Translations under genes and position numbers: made by a program | The notes under the pieces: model-generated | What the model saw: the letters and a program-made list of their open reading frames with translations, nothing else | Database searches by the model: none | What the model was told of the DNA's origin: nothing | Assembly (NCBI GenBank): GCA_963817755.1 | Contig: CAWFPB010000005.1 | Location: forward strand, 1 to 64,000 | DNA from: Oleiagrimonas sp963817755 | Lineage (GTDB): Bacteria; Pseudomonadota; Gammaproteobacteria; Xanthomonadales; Rhodanobacteraceae | Direction: 5' to 3' | Length of the DNA: 64,000 nucleotides | Shown: positions 25,395-34,543 of the stretch, one piece after another | Layout: each line of letters begins with the position of its first letter | Position numbering within the stretch: the stretch's first letter is position 1

Positions 25395-27506
25395 ATGAAA
25401 GCGTTCGGACTGTTCCTGGCAGGATGTGCCGCATCGTTCGGCATGAACGTGGCGCTGGCGGTCCCGCCCACACAGCGCCACGGCCCCGCCGATCCCTACC
25501 TGTGGCTGGAGAAGACTCACGGTTCGCAGGCCATGCAATGGGTGCATGCGCAGAACGCACGCACCGTGAAGCGCTTCGCCGACAGTGCCCGCTTCGAGTC
25601 CATGCGCCGTGGCATCCTGCAGGTGCTCGACTCCGATGCCCGCATTCCCTACGTCCGGCGCATGGGCGGATACCTGTACAACTTCTGGAAGGACAAGCAG
25701 CATCCGCGCGGCATCTGGCGGCGCACCACGCTGGCCAGCTACCGCACCGCGCACCCGAAGTGGCAGGTCCTGCTGGATGTGGATGCGCTGGGACGCTCCG
25801 AAGGCCGCAAGTGGGTCTTCAAGGGCACCCAGTGCATGAAACCGGCCTATCGTCGCTGCCTGGTCTCGCTGTCCCCGGATGGCGGCGATGCCGTCGTGGT
25901 CCGCGAATTCGACATCCCCTCCCGCCACTTCGTGAAGAACGGCTTCGACCTTCCGCTTTCCAAGACCGTGGTCGACTGGATCGACCGCAACCACATCTAC
26001 GTCGGCACCGACTTCGGACCCGGCTCGATGACCACATCGAGCTATCCGCGCATCGTCAAGGAATGGACGCGCGACACCCCGCTCAAGGATGCGAAGACGA
26101 TCTTCGCCGGCAAGGCCAGCGACCTTGCGATCTCGGCCACGCACGATCGCACCCGGGGCTTCGAGCGCAACTTCATCCGCGTGACGAAGGACTTTTTCCA
26201 CGGCACGACCTACCAGCTCGTGCACGGAAAGCGGGTCCGGATCGACGTGCCCGACGATGCCGACATCAGCGTGCACCGCCAGTGGCTGCTGGTGGAGACC
26301 AAGTCGCCCTGGACCACCGGCGGGAAGACCTGGCCGGCGGGCGCCCTGCTGGCCATCCACTACACGACCTTCATGGCCGGCAAGCGCCAATTCACGGCGC
26401 TGTTCACGCCCGATGCGCACACCGCGCTGTCCTCCTACAGCTGGACCCGCCATCACCTGATCCTGACCACGCTGCGGGACGTCCAGAGCCGCCTGACGGT
26501 GCTCACGCCCCGCGCCGATGGCGCATGGTCGGGCAAGCCGCTCTCCGGTGCCCCGGAACTGAGCACCGTGCGCGTGGTCGACACCGACCCCGACCACAGC
26601 GATGCCTACTGGATCACCGTCACCGGGTTCCTGACCCCGGCCACGCTCGAGCGCGGCGTCCTGGGCCGTTCCGCGCCCGCGAAAATCAAGCAGGCGCCGT
26701 CCTTCTTCGATGCATCGAAGTTCACCGTCAGTCAGCACTTCGCCACCTCGAAGGACGGCACCCGCGTGCCCTATTTCGAGATCGATCCCAAGGGCATCCG
26801 GCATGACGGATCCAACCGGACCCTGCTGTACGGCTACGGCGGTTTCGCGATTTCACTGCTGCCCCGCTACAGCGGCTCCATCGGGCGCGCCTGGCTGGAG
26901 CGCGGCGGCGTCTTCGTGGTGGCCAACATCCGCGGCGGCGGCGAATACGGCCCGCGCTGGCACCAGGCCGCGATGAAGGCCCACCGCCCCAAGGCCTACC
27001 AGGACTTCGCCGCGGTCGCGCGCGACCTGATCCGCCGCGGCGTCACCTCGCCGGCCCACCTGGGGGCCGAGGGCGGCAGCAACGGCGGCCTGCTGGTGGG
27101 CAACATGCTGGTCGGCTATCCGAAGCTGTTCGGCGCCATCGCCTGCGAAGTGCCGCTGCTGGACATGAAGCGCTACATCCACCTGGATGCCGGCGCCTCG
27201 TGGATCGGCGAATACGGCAACCCGGACGATCCCAAGCAATGGGCCTACATCCGCACCTTCTCGCCCTACCAGCTGGTGAAGAAGGGGCAGGACTACCCGC
27301 CGGTGCTGTTCTACACCACCACCAGCGACGACCGCGTGGGGCCGGCCCAGGCGCGCAAGATGGCGGCGAAGATGGAAGGCATGGGCTATCGGCACGTGTG
27401 GTTCTACGAGAACACCGAGGGCGGCCACGGCGCCGGGGCCGACCACCGCCAGGCCGCGCACATGCACGCCATGGCCTGGAATTTCCTCTGGAATCAGCTG
27501 CGCTGA
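25395..27506 (+). CDS. exported prolyl oligopeptidase family protein (S9A)
   Basis: 703 residues; signal peptide ~1-22. N-terminal 'DPYLWLEKTHG', a seven-bladed propeller region, then the alpha/beta-hydrolase domain: nucleophile Ser in 'GAEGGSNGGLLVGNML', acid Asp in 'TTTSDDRVGPAQA' and His in 'TEGGHGAGADHRQ'. 'NIRGGGEYGPRWHQAA' is the typical pre-nucleophile segment. It should cleave short Pro-containing peptides in the periplasm. Stand-alone transcription is likely: 101 bp separate it from DUF2207. Confidence 0.93.
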   Translation: MKAFGLFLAGCAASFGMNVALAVPPTQRHGPADPYLWLEKTHGSQAMQWVHAQNARTVKRFADSARFESMRRGILQVLDSDARIPYVRRMGGYLYNFWKDKQHPRGIWRRTTLASYRTAHPKWQVLLDVDALGRSEGRKWVFKGTQCMKPAYRRCLVSLSPDGGDAVVVREFDIPSRHFVKNGFDLPLSKTVVDWIDRNHIYVGTDFGPGSMTTSSYPRIVKEWTRDTPLKDAKTIFAGKASDLAISATHDRTRGFERNFIRVTKDFFHGTTYQLVHGKRVRIDVPDDADISVHRQWLLVETKSPWTTGGKTWPAGALLAIHYTTFMAGKRQFTALFTPDAHTALSSYSWTRHHLILTTLRDVQSRLTVLTPRADGAWSGKPLSGAPELSTVRVVDTDPDHSDAYWITVTGFLTPATLERGVLGRSAPAKIKQAPSFFDASKFTVSQHFATSKDGTRVPYFEIDPKGIRHDGSNRTLLYGYGGFAISLLPRYSGSIGRAWLERGGVFVVANIRGGGEYGPRWHQAAMKAHRPKAYQDFAAVARDLIRRGVTSPAHLGAEGGSNGGLLVGNMLVGYPKLFGAIACEVPLLDMKRYIHLDAGASWIGEYGNPDDPKQWAYIRTFSPYQLVKKGQDYPPVLFYTTTSDDRVGPAQARKMAAKMEGMGYRHVWFYENTEGGHGAGADHRQAAHMHAMAWNFLWNQLR

Positions 27507-27521
27507 GGAGCATGCAACGGA

Positions 27522-27548
27522 CGAAGGTGTCGCCAACCGGCGCCTTCG
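27522..27548 (+). terminator. bulged hairpin after the peptidase gene
   Basis: CGAAGG-tgt-CGCC-aacc-GGCGCCTTCG: 10 paired bases with a 3-nt bulge and no T-tract, 15 bp after the peptidase stop. Confidence 0.4.
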
Positions 27549-27568
27549 GTCCATTACAATTGGAGCGC

Positions 27569-28402
27569 ATGAACAGCAAGACTTCACACAGCCACTCCCT
27601 GCGCGAATGGGTGCTGTCCAGCGCCCAGGCCGGCCACGACATCGACCAGATCATCCAGATGATGCTGCGTGCCGGTTACCAGCCTCGCCAGGCGCGCCAG
27701 TTGGTGGCCAAGATCCTGGACCGCCCGGCCGTGGCGCTGAGCGTGGCCACCGACAAGCGCAACGGCCGCCGCAGCCGTCACCCGGAACCGCCGTTCCATG
27801 TGGTCGACGGCAAGCGCGTGGAGGTATCGGTCAGCGTCGAGCGACCGCCGATCCGCGTGCTCGAGGGGCTCATGGACGACGACGAATGCGAGCAGCTGAT
27901 CGAACTGGCGCGCCCGCGCCTGGACCGATCGCTGACCGTCGACAAGACCGGTGACGACCAGGTCGACACGGCACGCACCAGCCAGGGCATGTTCTTCCAG
28001 GTCGGCGAGACACCGCTGATCGAGCATATCGAGCAGCGCATCGCTCTCCTGGTGGACATGCCCGTGCACTACGGCGAAGGCCTGCAGATCCTCCGCTACG
28101 CCCCCGGCCAGCAGTACGAACCGCACTACGACTGGTTCAATCCCGACCACCAAGGCTATCCGACGCTCACCGCGCGGAGCGGCCAGCGCGTGGCCAGCGT
28201 GGTCATCTACCTCAATTCCCCGGCCGGTGGCGGCGGCACGCAGTTCCCGCGCGCCGGCGTTACCGTCACTGCGCGCCGGGGATCGGCGGTCTACTTCGCC
28301 TACGAGGAAGGGGACAAGGATTCACTGCACGCCGGCCTGCCGGTCACCGAGGGCGAGAAGTGGATCGCCACCAAATGGCTGCGCGAACTTCCCTTCTCGT
28401 GA
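27569..28402 (+). CDS. 2OG-Fe(II) oxygenase, prolyl-4-hydroxylase type
   Basis: 277 residues. The C-terminal double-stranded beta helix has the iron ligands H and D in 'YEPHYDWF', the distal His in 'KDSLHAGLPV' and the 2-oxoglutarate Lys in 'EGEKWIATKW'. 'LQILRYAPGQQY' and 'FPRAGVTVTARRGSAVYF' are typical P4H alpha-subunit segments. The first ~75 residues form an added helical region ('DIDQIIQMMLRAGYQPRQARQLV', UBA-like pattern) and a basic linker, perhaps for substrate or partner binding. In bacteria related enzymes hydroxylate elongation factor Tu; the substrate here is unknown. Confidence 0.9.
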   Translation: MNSKTSHSHSLREWVLSSAQAGHDIDQIIQMMLRAGYQPRQARQLVAKILDRPAVALSVATDKRNGRRSRHPEPPFHVVDGKRVEVSVSVERPPIRVLEGLMDDDECEQLIELARPRLDRSLTVDKTGDDQVDTARTSQGMFFQVGETPLIEHIEQRIALLVDMPVHYGEGLQILRYAPGQQYEPHYDWFNPDHQGYPTLTARSGQRVASVVIYLNSPAGGGGTQFPRAGVTVTARRGSAVYFAYEEGDKDSLHAGLPVTEGEKWIATKWLRELPFS

Positions 28403-28526
28403 ACGCTGCAGCTACCTGCTGAGTGCCCGTTGCGGGTCGCTGGCGGAACGCCCGGCTTTTTGCGACGCAACACGGTTTGCCCTATCCTTGCGCGCCCTCC
28501 CCCAAGCCATGACAGGATCGATCCCC

Positions 28527-29063
28527 ATGAGCCTCGACCAGGTGCCGGCCGGCGCCAAGAATACCGGCGAATACAACGTCATCATCGAAATCCCCAAGGA
28601 CGCCGAGCCGGTCAAGTACGAGGTCGACAAGGACAGTGGCGCGATCTTCGTCGATCGCGTGCTGACCACGCCGATGCGCTATCCGTGCAACTACGGCTAC
28701 GTGCCGCACACCCTGGGCGGCGACGGCGACCCGCTGGACGCGCTGGTGATCCTGCCGCTACCCCTGGTACCCGCTTCGGTGATCCCCTGCCGCCCGGTCG
28801 GCATGCTGAAAATGACCGACGAGGCCGGCAGCGACGAGAAGCTGCTCATGGTGCCCAATGCGAAGGTCTTCAGCGGCTACGCGCACATCGAGGACCTGGA
28901 ACAGCTGTCCGGCCACTGGCTGCAGCGCATCGGCCACTTCTTCGAGCACTACAAGGACCTGGAACAGGGCAAGTGGGTCAAGCTCGAAGGCTGGGAAAAT
29001 GCGCAAGCCGCACGCGCCGAGCTCGATGCCGGCGTGGCACGGTACAACGCCGAACACGACTGA
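28527..29063 (+). CDS. ppa: inorganic pyrophosphatase, family I
   Basis: 178 residues, hexameric soluble type. 'VIIEIPKDAEPVKYEVDKDSG', 'PMRYPCNYGYVPHTLGGDGDPLDALV' (metal-binding Asp cluster), 'DEKLLMVP' and 'HFFEHYKDLEQGKWVKLEGW'. Hydrolyses cytoplasmic PPi. ATG 28527 gives the normal N-terminus (MSLDQVPAG); an in-frame ATG 18 nt upstream has no better ribosome site. It is the third PPi-handling enzyme within 10 kb, which matters because pfp would compete for the same pool. Confidence 0.96.
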   Translation: MSLDQVPAGAKNTGEYNVIIEIPKDAEPVKYEVDKDSGAIFVDRVLTTPMRYPCNYGYVPHTLGGDGDPLDALVILPLPLVPASVIPCRPVGMLKMTDEAGSDEKLLMVPNAKVFSGYAHIEDLEQLSGHWLQRIGHFFEHYKDLEQGKWVKLEGWENAQAARAELDAGVARYNAEHD

Positions 29064-29087
29064 GATCGCTACCGCTTGCCGTGCGTG

Positions 29088-29110
29088 GGGCCGGTCACCG
29101 AAGCCGGCCC
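29088..29110. terminator. hairpin between convergent ppa and tetR genes
   Basis: GGGCCGG/CCGGCCC, 7-bp stem with a 9-nt loop, centred in the 62-bp gap between the two stop codons. No T-tract. Confidence 0.5.
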
Positions 29111-29125
29111 GACCGACCGCTTGAT

Positions 29126-29794
29126 TCAGTCCTTCACCACATCTTCCGTGCCGGTCGCATAGGCGCGCAGGAACATCTCCACGGCGGCCTCGGCATCCGC
29201 CTCCATCTCGGTGCGGAACTGCGTGCAATCGGAGTCGACGCATCCGATCAAGCGGCGGAAATGCATGTCGCCCTTGAGCAGGCACAGGAACTGACTGGCC
29301 GCACGCGCCACGTCGTCGATCGACAGGGTACCGGCCGTGACCTGCTCGCGCAGCAACACCTGCATCAGCTGGCGCGAGCGCGTCGGCCCCTCTTCCCACA
29401 GCAACTGCGCCAGTTGCCGGTTGCCGTCGTTGCAGGAACTGGTCACCGCACGCCACAGGCCGATGGTCTCGGAACTGCTCATCAGTGCGGCATGATGTCG
29501 CGCGATCCGGAGCAGCGCCTCGCGCAGGGAATCGCCTTCATGCATGCGATACAGGTGCTCGGGCACCATGGCCTGGCAGCGTGCCCGTACCGCCTCGCGG
29601 AACAGTGACGCCTTGTCGCCGAAATGGCTGTAGACGGTCAGTTTGGAGACACCGGCACGCGAAGCCACGGCATCCATGCTGGTGTGCTCGAAACCCTGCC
29701 CGGTGAACAGTTCCTGGGCAGCCTCGAGGATGGCGGCGCGTTTTTCCAGGTCCTTGGGGCGACCCGGACGCGAACATTTGACGGTCGTGCTCAT
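29126..29794 (-). CDS. TetR/AcrR family regulator
   Basis: 222 residues. N-terminal HTH: 'RAAILEAAQELFTGQGFEHTSMDAVASRAGVSKLTVYSHFGDKASLFREAV'. The C-terminal part matches the AefR-like class ('LCLLKGDMHFRRLIG'). It is divergent from pcm-tolC across a 236-bp gap that contains promoters in both directions, so the TolC-type channel operon is a reasonable target, plus autoregulation. No clear TetR palindrome was found. Confidence 0.92.
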   Translation of the reverse strand: MSTTVKCSRPGRPKDLEKRAAILEAAQELFTGQGFEHTSMDAVASRAGVSKLTVYSHFGDKASLFREAVRARCQAMVPEHLYRMHEGDSLREALLRIARHHAALMSSSETIGLWRAVTSSCNDGNRQLAQLLWEEGPTRSRQLMQVLLREQVTAGTLSIDDVARAASQFLCLLKGDMHFRRLIGCVDSDCTQFRTEMEADAEAAVEMFLRAYATGTEDVVKD

Positions 29795-29827
29795 GTGACG
29801 CGGCTTGCATATGGTTCGACAGGCTTT

Positions 29828-29833
29828 ATTATA
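29828..29833 (-). promoter_or_regulatory. -10 element of the tetR gene
   Basis: A consensus TATAAT on the minus strand, predicted start ~29821, 27 nt before the ATG. The matching -35 (GTGCAA, 17 bp away) is weak, as expected for a regulated promoter. Confidence 0.55.
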
Positions 29834-29993
29834 CGCATCGGTTCATTTATTTGCACGGACGTGTCCGCTGCCGGACATGCCCGGACGCCCGCGGACACGA
29901 TGACTTCCGGCACTTCGGTGACCTCGCGCAAAGCCCCACGATGCCGCCGGAGACTACGTCCGATGTTGCATGACCAATCCCGACGGGCACCCC

Positions 29994-29999
29994 TATAAT
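29994..29999 (+). promoter_or_regulatory. -10 element of the pcm-tolC operon
   Basis: TATAAT 31 nt before the pcm ATG. A TGACCA 17 bp upstream is a poor -35, and TTGCAT lies too far (22 bp). Confidence 0.5.
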
Positions 30000-30030
30000 T
30001 CCACGCTCCGAATCCTTGCCGGAACGCTAC

Positions 30031-30690
30031 ATGACCATGAACCTGGAACAGGCCCGCCACAACATGATCGAGCTGCAGGTGCGCAGCTGGGAAGTGCTCG
30101 ACACGCACGTGCTCGACGTGCTCGGTCGCGTGCCGCGCGAGCACTTCGTGCCCGCCCCCTACCGCAATCTGGCCTTCGCCGACATGACGCTTCCGCTCGG
30201 CCACGACGAGGTCATGATGCGCCCGGTGGTCGAGGGTCGTCTGCTTCAGGCGCTGCAGCTGGAAGGCCATGAGGACGTGCTCGAGATCGGTACCGGCTCG
30301 GGCTTCCTGACGGCCTGCCTGGCCTCGCTGTCGCGCCGCGTGGCCAGCATCGACGTCCACGCGGACTTCATCGAAGCTGCGGGCCGTCGCCTGCGCGAGG
30401 CCGCGATCGACAATGTCGAACTGGTCACGGCAGAGGCCGTGAACGAATACCAGCCGGGCGGGGTGTTCGACGTGCTGGTGGTGACCGGTGCGGTCATCGC
30501 CATTCCCGACCGATTCCACCGCTGGCTCAAGCCTGGCGGCCGGATGTTCGTCATCCGCGGCCGCTCGCCGGTCATGGAGGCACTGCTGCTTCACCACGAA
30601 GGCGAAGGCCGCTTCCGCGAACAGAGCCTGTTCGAGACCGATCTTCCCTATCTCAAGAACGCACAACCGGAATCGCGGTTCGCCCTGTAG
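30031..30690 (+). CDS. protein-L-isoaspartate O-methyltransferase family protein
   Basis: 219 residues. SAM-binding motif I 'VLEIGTGSGFLTACLASL', the upstream 'EHFVPAPYRNLAFADMTLPLG' with the Pcm-type substrate loop, and 'FDVLVVTGAVIAIPDRF'. In true Pcm the last segment reads closer to 'DRIIVTAAA', so the substrate may differ (quinone- or protein-directed methylation). ATG 30031 lies 6 nt after GGAA. The tolC gene follows at 27 bp, a pairing seen in other Xanthomonadales. Confidence 0.88.
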   Translation: MTMNLEQARHNMIELQVRSWEVLDTHVLDVLGRVPREHFVPAPYRNLAFADMTLPLGHDEVMMRPVVEGRLLQALQLEGHEDVLEIGTGSGFLTACLASLSRRVASIDVHADFIEAAGRRLREAAIDNVELVTAEAVNEYQPGGVFDVLVVTGAVIAIPDRFHRWLKPGGRMFVIRGRSPVMEALLLHHEGEGRFREQSLFETDLPYLKNAQPESRFAL

Positions 30691-30717
30691 CGCCGCGCGT
30701 CAAGAGGACGACCCATC

Positions 30718-32043
30718 ATGAGGCACATCATGCGTTTGAAACCCCTTCTGCTGGCCCTGGCCATCGCCGTCGCTGCACCGGGCATGGCCCATGCCGAGGA
30801 CCTGATGCAGGCCTATCGCCAGGCCCGCCAGAACGACCCGCAGCTGGCCCTGGCCGACGCCAACCGGCGCAGCACCCACGAAGGTATCTACCAGGCGCGC
30901 TCGGCCCTGCTGCCTCAGATCGACGCCAGTCTCGGCATCAGCCAGGACAACCGCGGCTTCGACGACCCGCTGCTCGGCCCCTCCGGCCACCTGCGCAGCC
31001 GCCAGTTGTCGCTCAACCTGAGCCAGAGCGTGTTCGACCTCAGCCGCATCGAGGACCTGAAGGCCGCCGACAAGCTGTCGTCCAGCCAGAACGCGCAGTA
31101 CAAGGCCGCGGCCCAGAACCTGATGGTGCGCGTGGCATCGGCCTACCTGAACGTGCTGACCGCCAAGGACCAGGTCCAGTTCAGCAAGGCCAACGAGAAA
31201 TCCCTGGCGCGCGAACTGGACCAGGCCCAGCAGCGCTTCAAGGTCGGCCTGTCGCCCATCACCGACGTGCAGGACGCCAAGGCCCAGCATGACGCCGCCA
31301 CGGCGCAGCTGATCCGCGCCGAGAACGCGCTCGACGACGCCCGCGAGGCCCTGGCCCAGATCACCGGCCAGCCGGCCAACGACCTGAAGGTGCTGCGTGA
31401 CAACGTGCCGCTGAATTCGCCCACGCCCGACAACATGAGCGACTGGGTGCACACCGCGCTGCAGAACAACCCCGGCATCGCGGCGCAGCAGTTCAATGTG
31501 GATGCTGCGCAGGACCAGATCAGTTCCGCGCGCGCCGGGCATCTGCCCACGATCAGCGCCAATGTCAGCTACGGCAAGGGGGCCAACTGGACCCGGCTCG
31601 GCTATACCCGCGTGCCCAGCAGCACCACCATCGGCCTGACCCTTCGCGTGCCGTTGTTCTCCGGCGGCCTGACCCAGTCCCAGGTGCGCCAGTCCATTGC
31701 CCAGCGCGATGCCGCCCAGGACGGCCTGGTGTCGCAGCGGCGCCAGATCATCCGCAACACGCGCAACTACTTCCGCTCGGTCAACGCCGGCATCAGCGAA
31801 GTCGAGGCCACGCGCCAGGCCGTGATCTCCTCCAAGAGCGCGCTGGAAGCGACCGAGGCCGGTTTCAAGGTCGGCACCCGCACCATCGTCGACGTGCTGA
31901 TCGGTCAGCAGAACCTGATCAGCGCCCAGCAGTCCTATTCGCAGGCTCGCCACCAGTATGTGCTCAACCGGTTGCTGCTCAAGCAGGCCGCCGGCACCAT
32001 CACGGTCAAGGACCTGGAGGCGGTCAACGCCTTGCTGCAATGA
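30718..32043 (+). CDS. tolC: TolC family outer-membrane channel
   Basis: 441 residues; signal peptide ~1-26 (cleavage after AHA). Two OEP repeats: 'LMQAYRQARQNDPQLALADANRR' to 'LNVLTAKDQVQFSKANEKSL' and 'ALQNNPGIAAQQFNVDAAQDQI' to 'SYSQARHQYVLNRLLLKQAAG'. The internal pseudo-repeat with barrel strands 'LSLNLSQSVFD' and 'IGLTLRVPLFSGG' is typical. It is the outer-membrane exit for type I secretion and drug efflux; no pump gene is next to it, so it probably serves several. Confidence 0.93.
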   Translation: MRHIMRLKPLLLALAIAVAAPGMAHAEDLMQAYRQARQNDPQLALADANRRSTHEGIYQARSALLPQIDASLGISQDNRGFDDPLLGPSGHLRSRQLSLNLSQSVFDLSRIEDLKAADKLSSSQNAQYKAAAQNLMVRVASAYLNVLTAKDQVQFSKANEKSLARELDQAQQRFKVGLSPITDVQDAKAQHDAATAQLIRAENALDDAREALAQITGQPANDLKVLRDNVPLNSPTPDNMSDWVHTALQNNPGIAAQQFNVDAAQDQISSARAGHLPTISANVSYGKGANWTRLGYTRVPSSTTIGLTLRVPLFSGGLTQSQVRQSIAQRDAAQDGLVSQRRQIIRNTRNYFRSVNAGISEVEATRQAVISSKSALEATEAGFKVGTRTIVDVLIGQQNLISAQQSYSQARHQYVLNRLLLKQAAGTITVKDLEAVNALLQ

Positions 32044-32051
32044 TCCTTCCG

Positions 32052-32080
32052 GCCGCTGCTGCAGTCATGGCAGCAGCGGC
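32052..32080. terminator. bidirectional hairpin between tolC and waaA
   Basis: Perfect 11-bp stem GCCGCTGCTGC/GCAGCAGCGGC with a 7-nt loop that contains the waaA stop codon. It serves both convergent genes. Confidence 0.7.
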
Positions 32081-33327
32081 TCGATCCGCTGCATGATTTT
32101 CGCGACGGCCCCGCTCTCGCGTTCGAACACCCGACGTGCCGACTCGCCCATGCGGCGACACTGTTCCGGATGCTCCAGCAATTCCCGGACGCATTCCCCC
32201 AGGTTCTGTGTCGTGATCTCCCGCGCCCCGCCCTCGCGCAACAACGAGCGCGTGATGCCCTCGAAATTGAACGTGTGCGGCCCCACCAGCACGGGCTTGC
32301 TCAGGGCCGCGGGCTCGAGCAGGTTGTGCCCGCCGATCGGAGCCAGGCTGCCACCGACGAAGGCCACGTCGGATGCCGCGTAAAAGCGCATCAATTCGCC
32401 CATGGCGTCGACCAGGAAGCACTGTGTGGACCCCTTGGGCAGGTGGTCCCCGCTGCGCGTGGCGATTTGGAACCCCAGGTTGCGCACGCTCTGCTCGACC
32501 ATGCGGAACCGTTCGGGATGACGCGGCACCAGCAGCAGCAACGCGTCCGGGAACCGCTGCAGCACATCCAGGTGCGCCTGCAGGGCCTGCTCCTCCTCGC
32601 CCTCGTGGGTACTGGCCGCAATCCAGACCGGCCGCTGTATCCCCCAATGCTCACGCATGTCGTGCGCTTCCCGGTCCAGATGGGCGGGCAGCGGCATGTC
32701 GAACTTCAGGTTGCCGGCCACGCTGATGCGGTTCGCAATCGCACCCAGCAACCGGTAGCGCGCCGCATCGGTAAACGATTGCGCGGCAACGAACTGGACG
32801 CAGCGCAGGGCCTGGCGGGCCAGCGGACGCAGCGGCATGTATCCCCGCAGCGAACGTTTCGACAAGCGTGCATTGACGATCATCAGGGCGATCCCGCGCT
32901 TGCAGCAGGCCGTGTACAGGTTCGGCCAGATCTCGGTTTCCACGATCACCGCGATCGCCGGGCGGATCCGGTCCAGGAAACGCGCAACCGAGTACGGCAG
33001 GTCATAGGGCAGGTAGACGTGGAATACGCGATCGCCGAACAACTGTCGCACGCGCTCCGATCCGGTCGGCGTCACCGTGGTCACCACCATCTGCCTTTGC
33101 GGATAGCGGCGCATCAGGGCCTCGATCAGCGGCTCGGCGGCATTGACCTCGCCCAGGGAAACTGCATGCACCCAGATGCCGCCGGCAGCAAATTCGGGAA
33201 CGTCGAAATGACCGAAGCGCTCCCGCCAGCGCTGATGGTAGTCGCCATAGCGCATGCCACGCGCCCACAACCGCAGCATCAGCAGCGGCGTGGCGATGAA
33301 CATGGCAAGGGTGTACAGCAGGCGCAC
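32065..33327 (-). CDS. waaA: 3-deoxy-D-manno-octulosonic acid (Kdo) transferase
   Basis: 420 residues from GTG 33327, which has GGAG 7 nt upstream; the family length is ~425. N-terminal membrane anchor 'LLYTLAMFIATPLLML', then 'WVHAVSLGEVNAAEPLI', 'VVTTVTPTGSERV', 'VETEIWPNLYTACCKRGIALMIVNARLSKRS' and the C-terminal GT-B donor site 'VGGSLAPIGGHNLLEPAAL'. It adds Kdo to lipid IV-A at the cytoplasmic face of the inner membrane. Divergent from the lipid A acyltransferase, a functional pair. Confidence 0.96.
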   Translation of the reverse strand: MRLLYTLAMFIATPLLMLRLWARGMRYGDYHQRWRERFGHFDVPEFAAGGIWVHAVSLGEVNAAEPLIEALMRRYPQRQMVVTTVTPTGSERVRQLFGDRVFHVYLPYDLPYSVARFLDRIRPAIAVIVETEIWPNLYTACCKRGIALMIVNARLSKRSLRGYMPLRPLARQALRCVQFVAAQSFTDAARYRLLGAIANRISVAGNLKFDMPLPAHLDREAHDMREHWGIQRPVWIAASTHEGEEEQALQAHLDVLQRFPDALLLLVPRHPERFRMVEQSVRNLGFQIATRSGDHLPKGSTQCFLVDAMGELMRFYAASDVAFVGGSLAPIGGHNLLEPAALSKPVLVGPHTFNFEGITRSLLREGGAREITTQNLGECVRELLEHPEQCRRMGESARRVFERESGAVAKIMQRIEPLLP

Positions 33328-33421
33328 CCGGCGACTCCGGAATCCACACGGCGGGCCAGTATAGCCAGTGCATGGCCCGCATACCCGCAAACCGCTCCGC
33401 ATTGACTACAATCGGAGGTCC

Positions 33422-34360
33422 ATGCCCGGCGCTCCACGACCCTCCTTCCGACTCTCCCTGCTCCGCCCGAGCCAATGGCCGGCGTGGCTGGGGCTCGGCT
33501 GCACCTGGCTTCTGGCGCACCTCCCCTATCGTGTCCTGCTTGCCTTGGGCCGCCTCCTGGGCCGTCTCATCGACCACATCCCCAGCCCGCGGCGACCGGT
33601 GGCCGAGCGCAATATCTCGTTGTGCTTCCCGGAACTGGATGCACCACAGCAGCAGGCGCTGGTGAAGGCGCACATGCACGACCTGGGCTTGATGCTGGCC
33701 GAATTCGCGCTCGGCTGGATGGGCAGCGATGCCGCCCTGGGGCGCATTCCCGTGCGCATCGAGGGACTGGAGCACCTGCGCGCCGCACGCGAACAGTCCC
33801 GCGGCGTGCTGCTGGTCGGCGGGCATTTCTCGCACCTGGAGCTGTGCGCGCGGCTGGTCTCGCACAGCATCCGCATCGCCGGCATGTACCGGCGCATGGA
33901 CTCGGACGTGTTCGAATGGGCGGTCCTGCGCGCCCGGCTCGACTATGCCGAGGCCATGTTCGACAAGGACGACCTGCGCGGCACCGTGCGCTACCTACGA
34001 GGCGGCGGTACGCTCTGGTACGCCCCGGATCAGGACATGCGCAGCAAGGACAGCGTGTTCGTGCCGTTCTTCGGCGTGCCGGCGGCCACCATCACCGCCA
34101 CCCACCACCTGGCCCGGCTCTCCGGCGCGCTGGTGATGCCGTTCTTCCACAGACGTCGCGAGAATGGCGGCTACGACATCCGCATCGGCGCCCCCCTCGT
34201 GGACGTGCCCAGCAAGGATGTCACCGCCGACACCGCGCGCGTGAACGCCGCCATTGAGCAGATGGTGCGCGAGGCTCCCGAGCAGTACCTGTGGGTGCAC
34301 AAACGGTTCAAGACGCGGCCCGCGGGAGAGCCGCCGGTGTACGGGAAGGCCAGGGACTAG
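33422..34360 (+). CDS. lpxL: lipid A biosynthesis acyltransferase (LpxL/HtrB family)
   Basis: 312 residues, GGAGGT ribosome site. The N-terminal helix is followed by the HX4D/E catalytic motif 'GGHFSHLELCARL', 'YRRMDSDVFEWAV', 'WYAPDQDM', 'VPFFGVPAATITATHHLARLSGA' and the terminal 'EQYLWVHKRFKTRP'. It transfers a secondary acyl chain from acyl-ACP to Kdo-lipid A. Divergent from waaA, which makes its substrate. The stop codon lies inside a GGGACTAGGGGCGA repeat. Confidence 0.93.
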   Translation: MPGAPRPSFRLSLLRPSQWPAWLGLGCTWLLAHLPYRVLLALGRLLGRLIDHIPSPRRPVAERNISLCFPELDAPQQQALVKAHMHDLGLMLAEFALGWMGSDAALGRIPVRIEGLEHLRAAREQSRGVLLVGGHFSHLELCARLVSHSIRIAGMYRRMDSDVFEWAVLRARLDYAEAMFDKDDLRGTVRYLRGGGTLWYAPDQDMRSKDSVFVPFFGVPAATITATHHLARLSGALVMPFFHRRRENGGYDIRIGAPLVDVPSKDVTADTARVNAAIEQMVREAPEQYLWVHKRFKTRPAGEPPVYGKARD

Positions 34361-34369
34361 GGGCGAAGG
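34353..34369. repeat. G-rich repeat at the lpxL 3' end
   Basis: GGGACTAGGGGCGAAGG; the lpxL stop codon TAG is part of it. The first 14 bases recur, on the other strand, at the end of the COX15 gene (61022-61038). Confidence 0.7.
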
Positions 34370-34543
34370 TTGTCGGCGCGCGCGCAAGCTTGCGCTCGCA
34401 TGCTTGGTCGGATGCGCCCCGGTGACGGCCTGTTTCGACCTTCCCGTTGTTCCAGGACGTTTCCCTGCAACGTACTCCCGCCCGGGGCATCGTATTGCTC
34501 ATCCGCGAGAAGCACCGCAATCCCAAGGCCGCGGTACCTCGGC

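Noticed and set aside
27555..27560. TACAAT just before the oxygenase gene (and another at 33407-33412 before lpxL) as -10 boxes
   Set aside because: Transcripts would start almost at the ATG and remove the visible ribosome sites; neither has a -35 at 16-18 bp.
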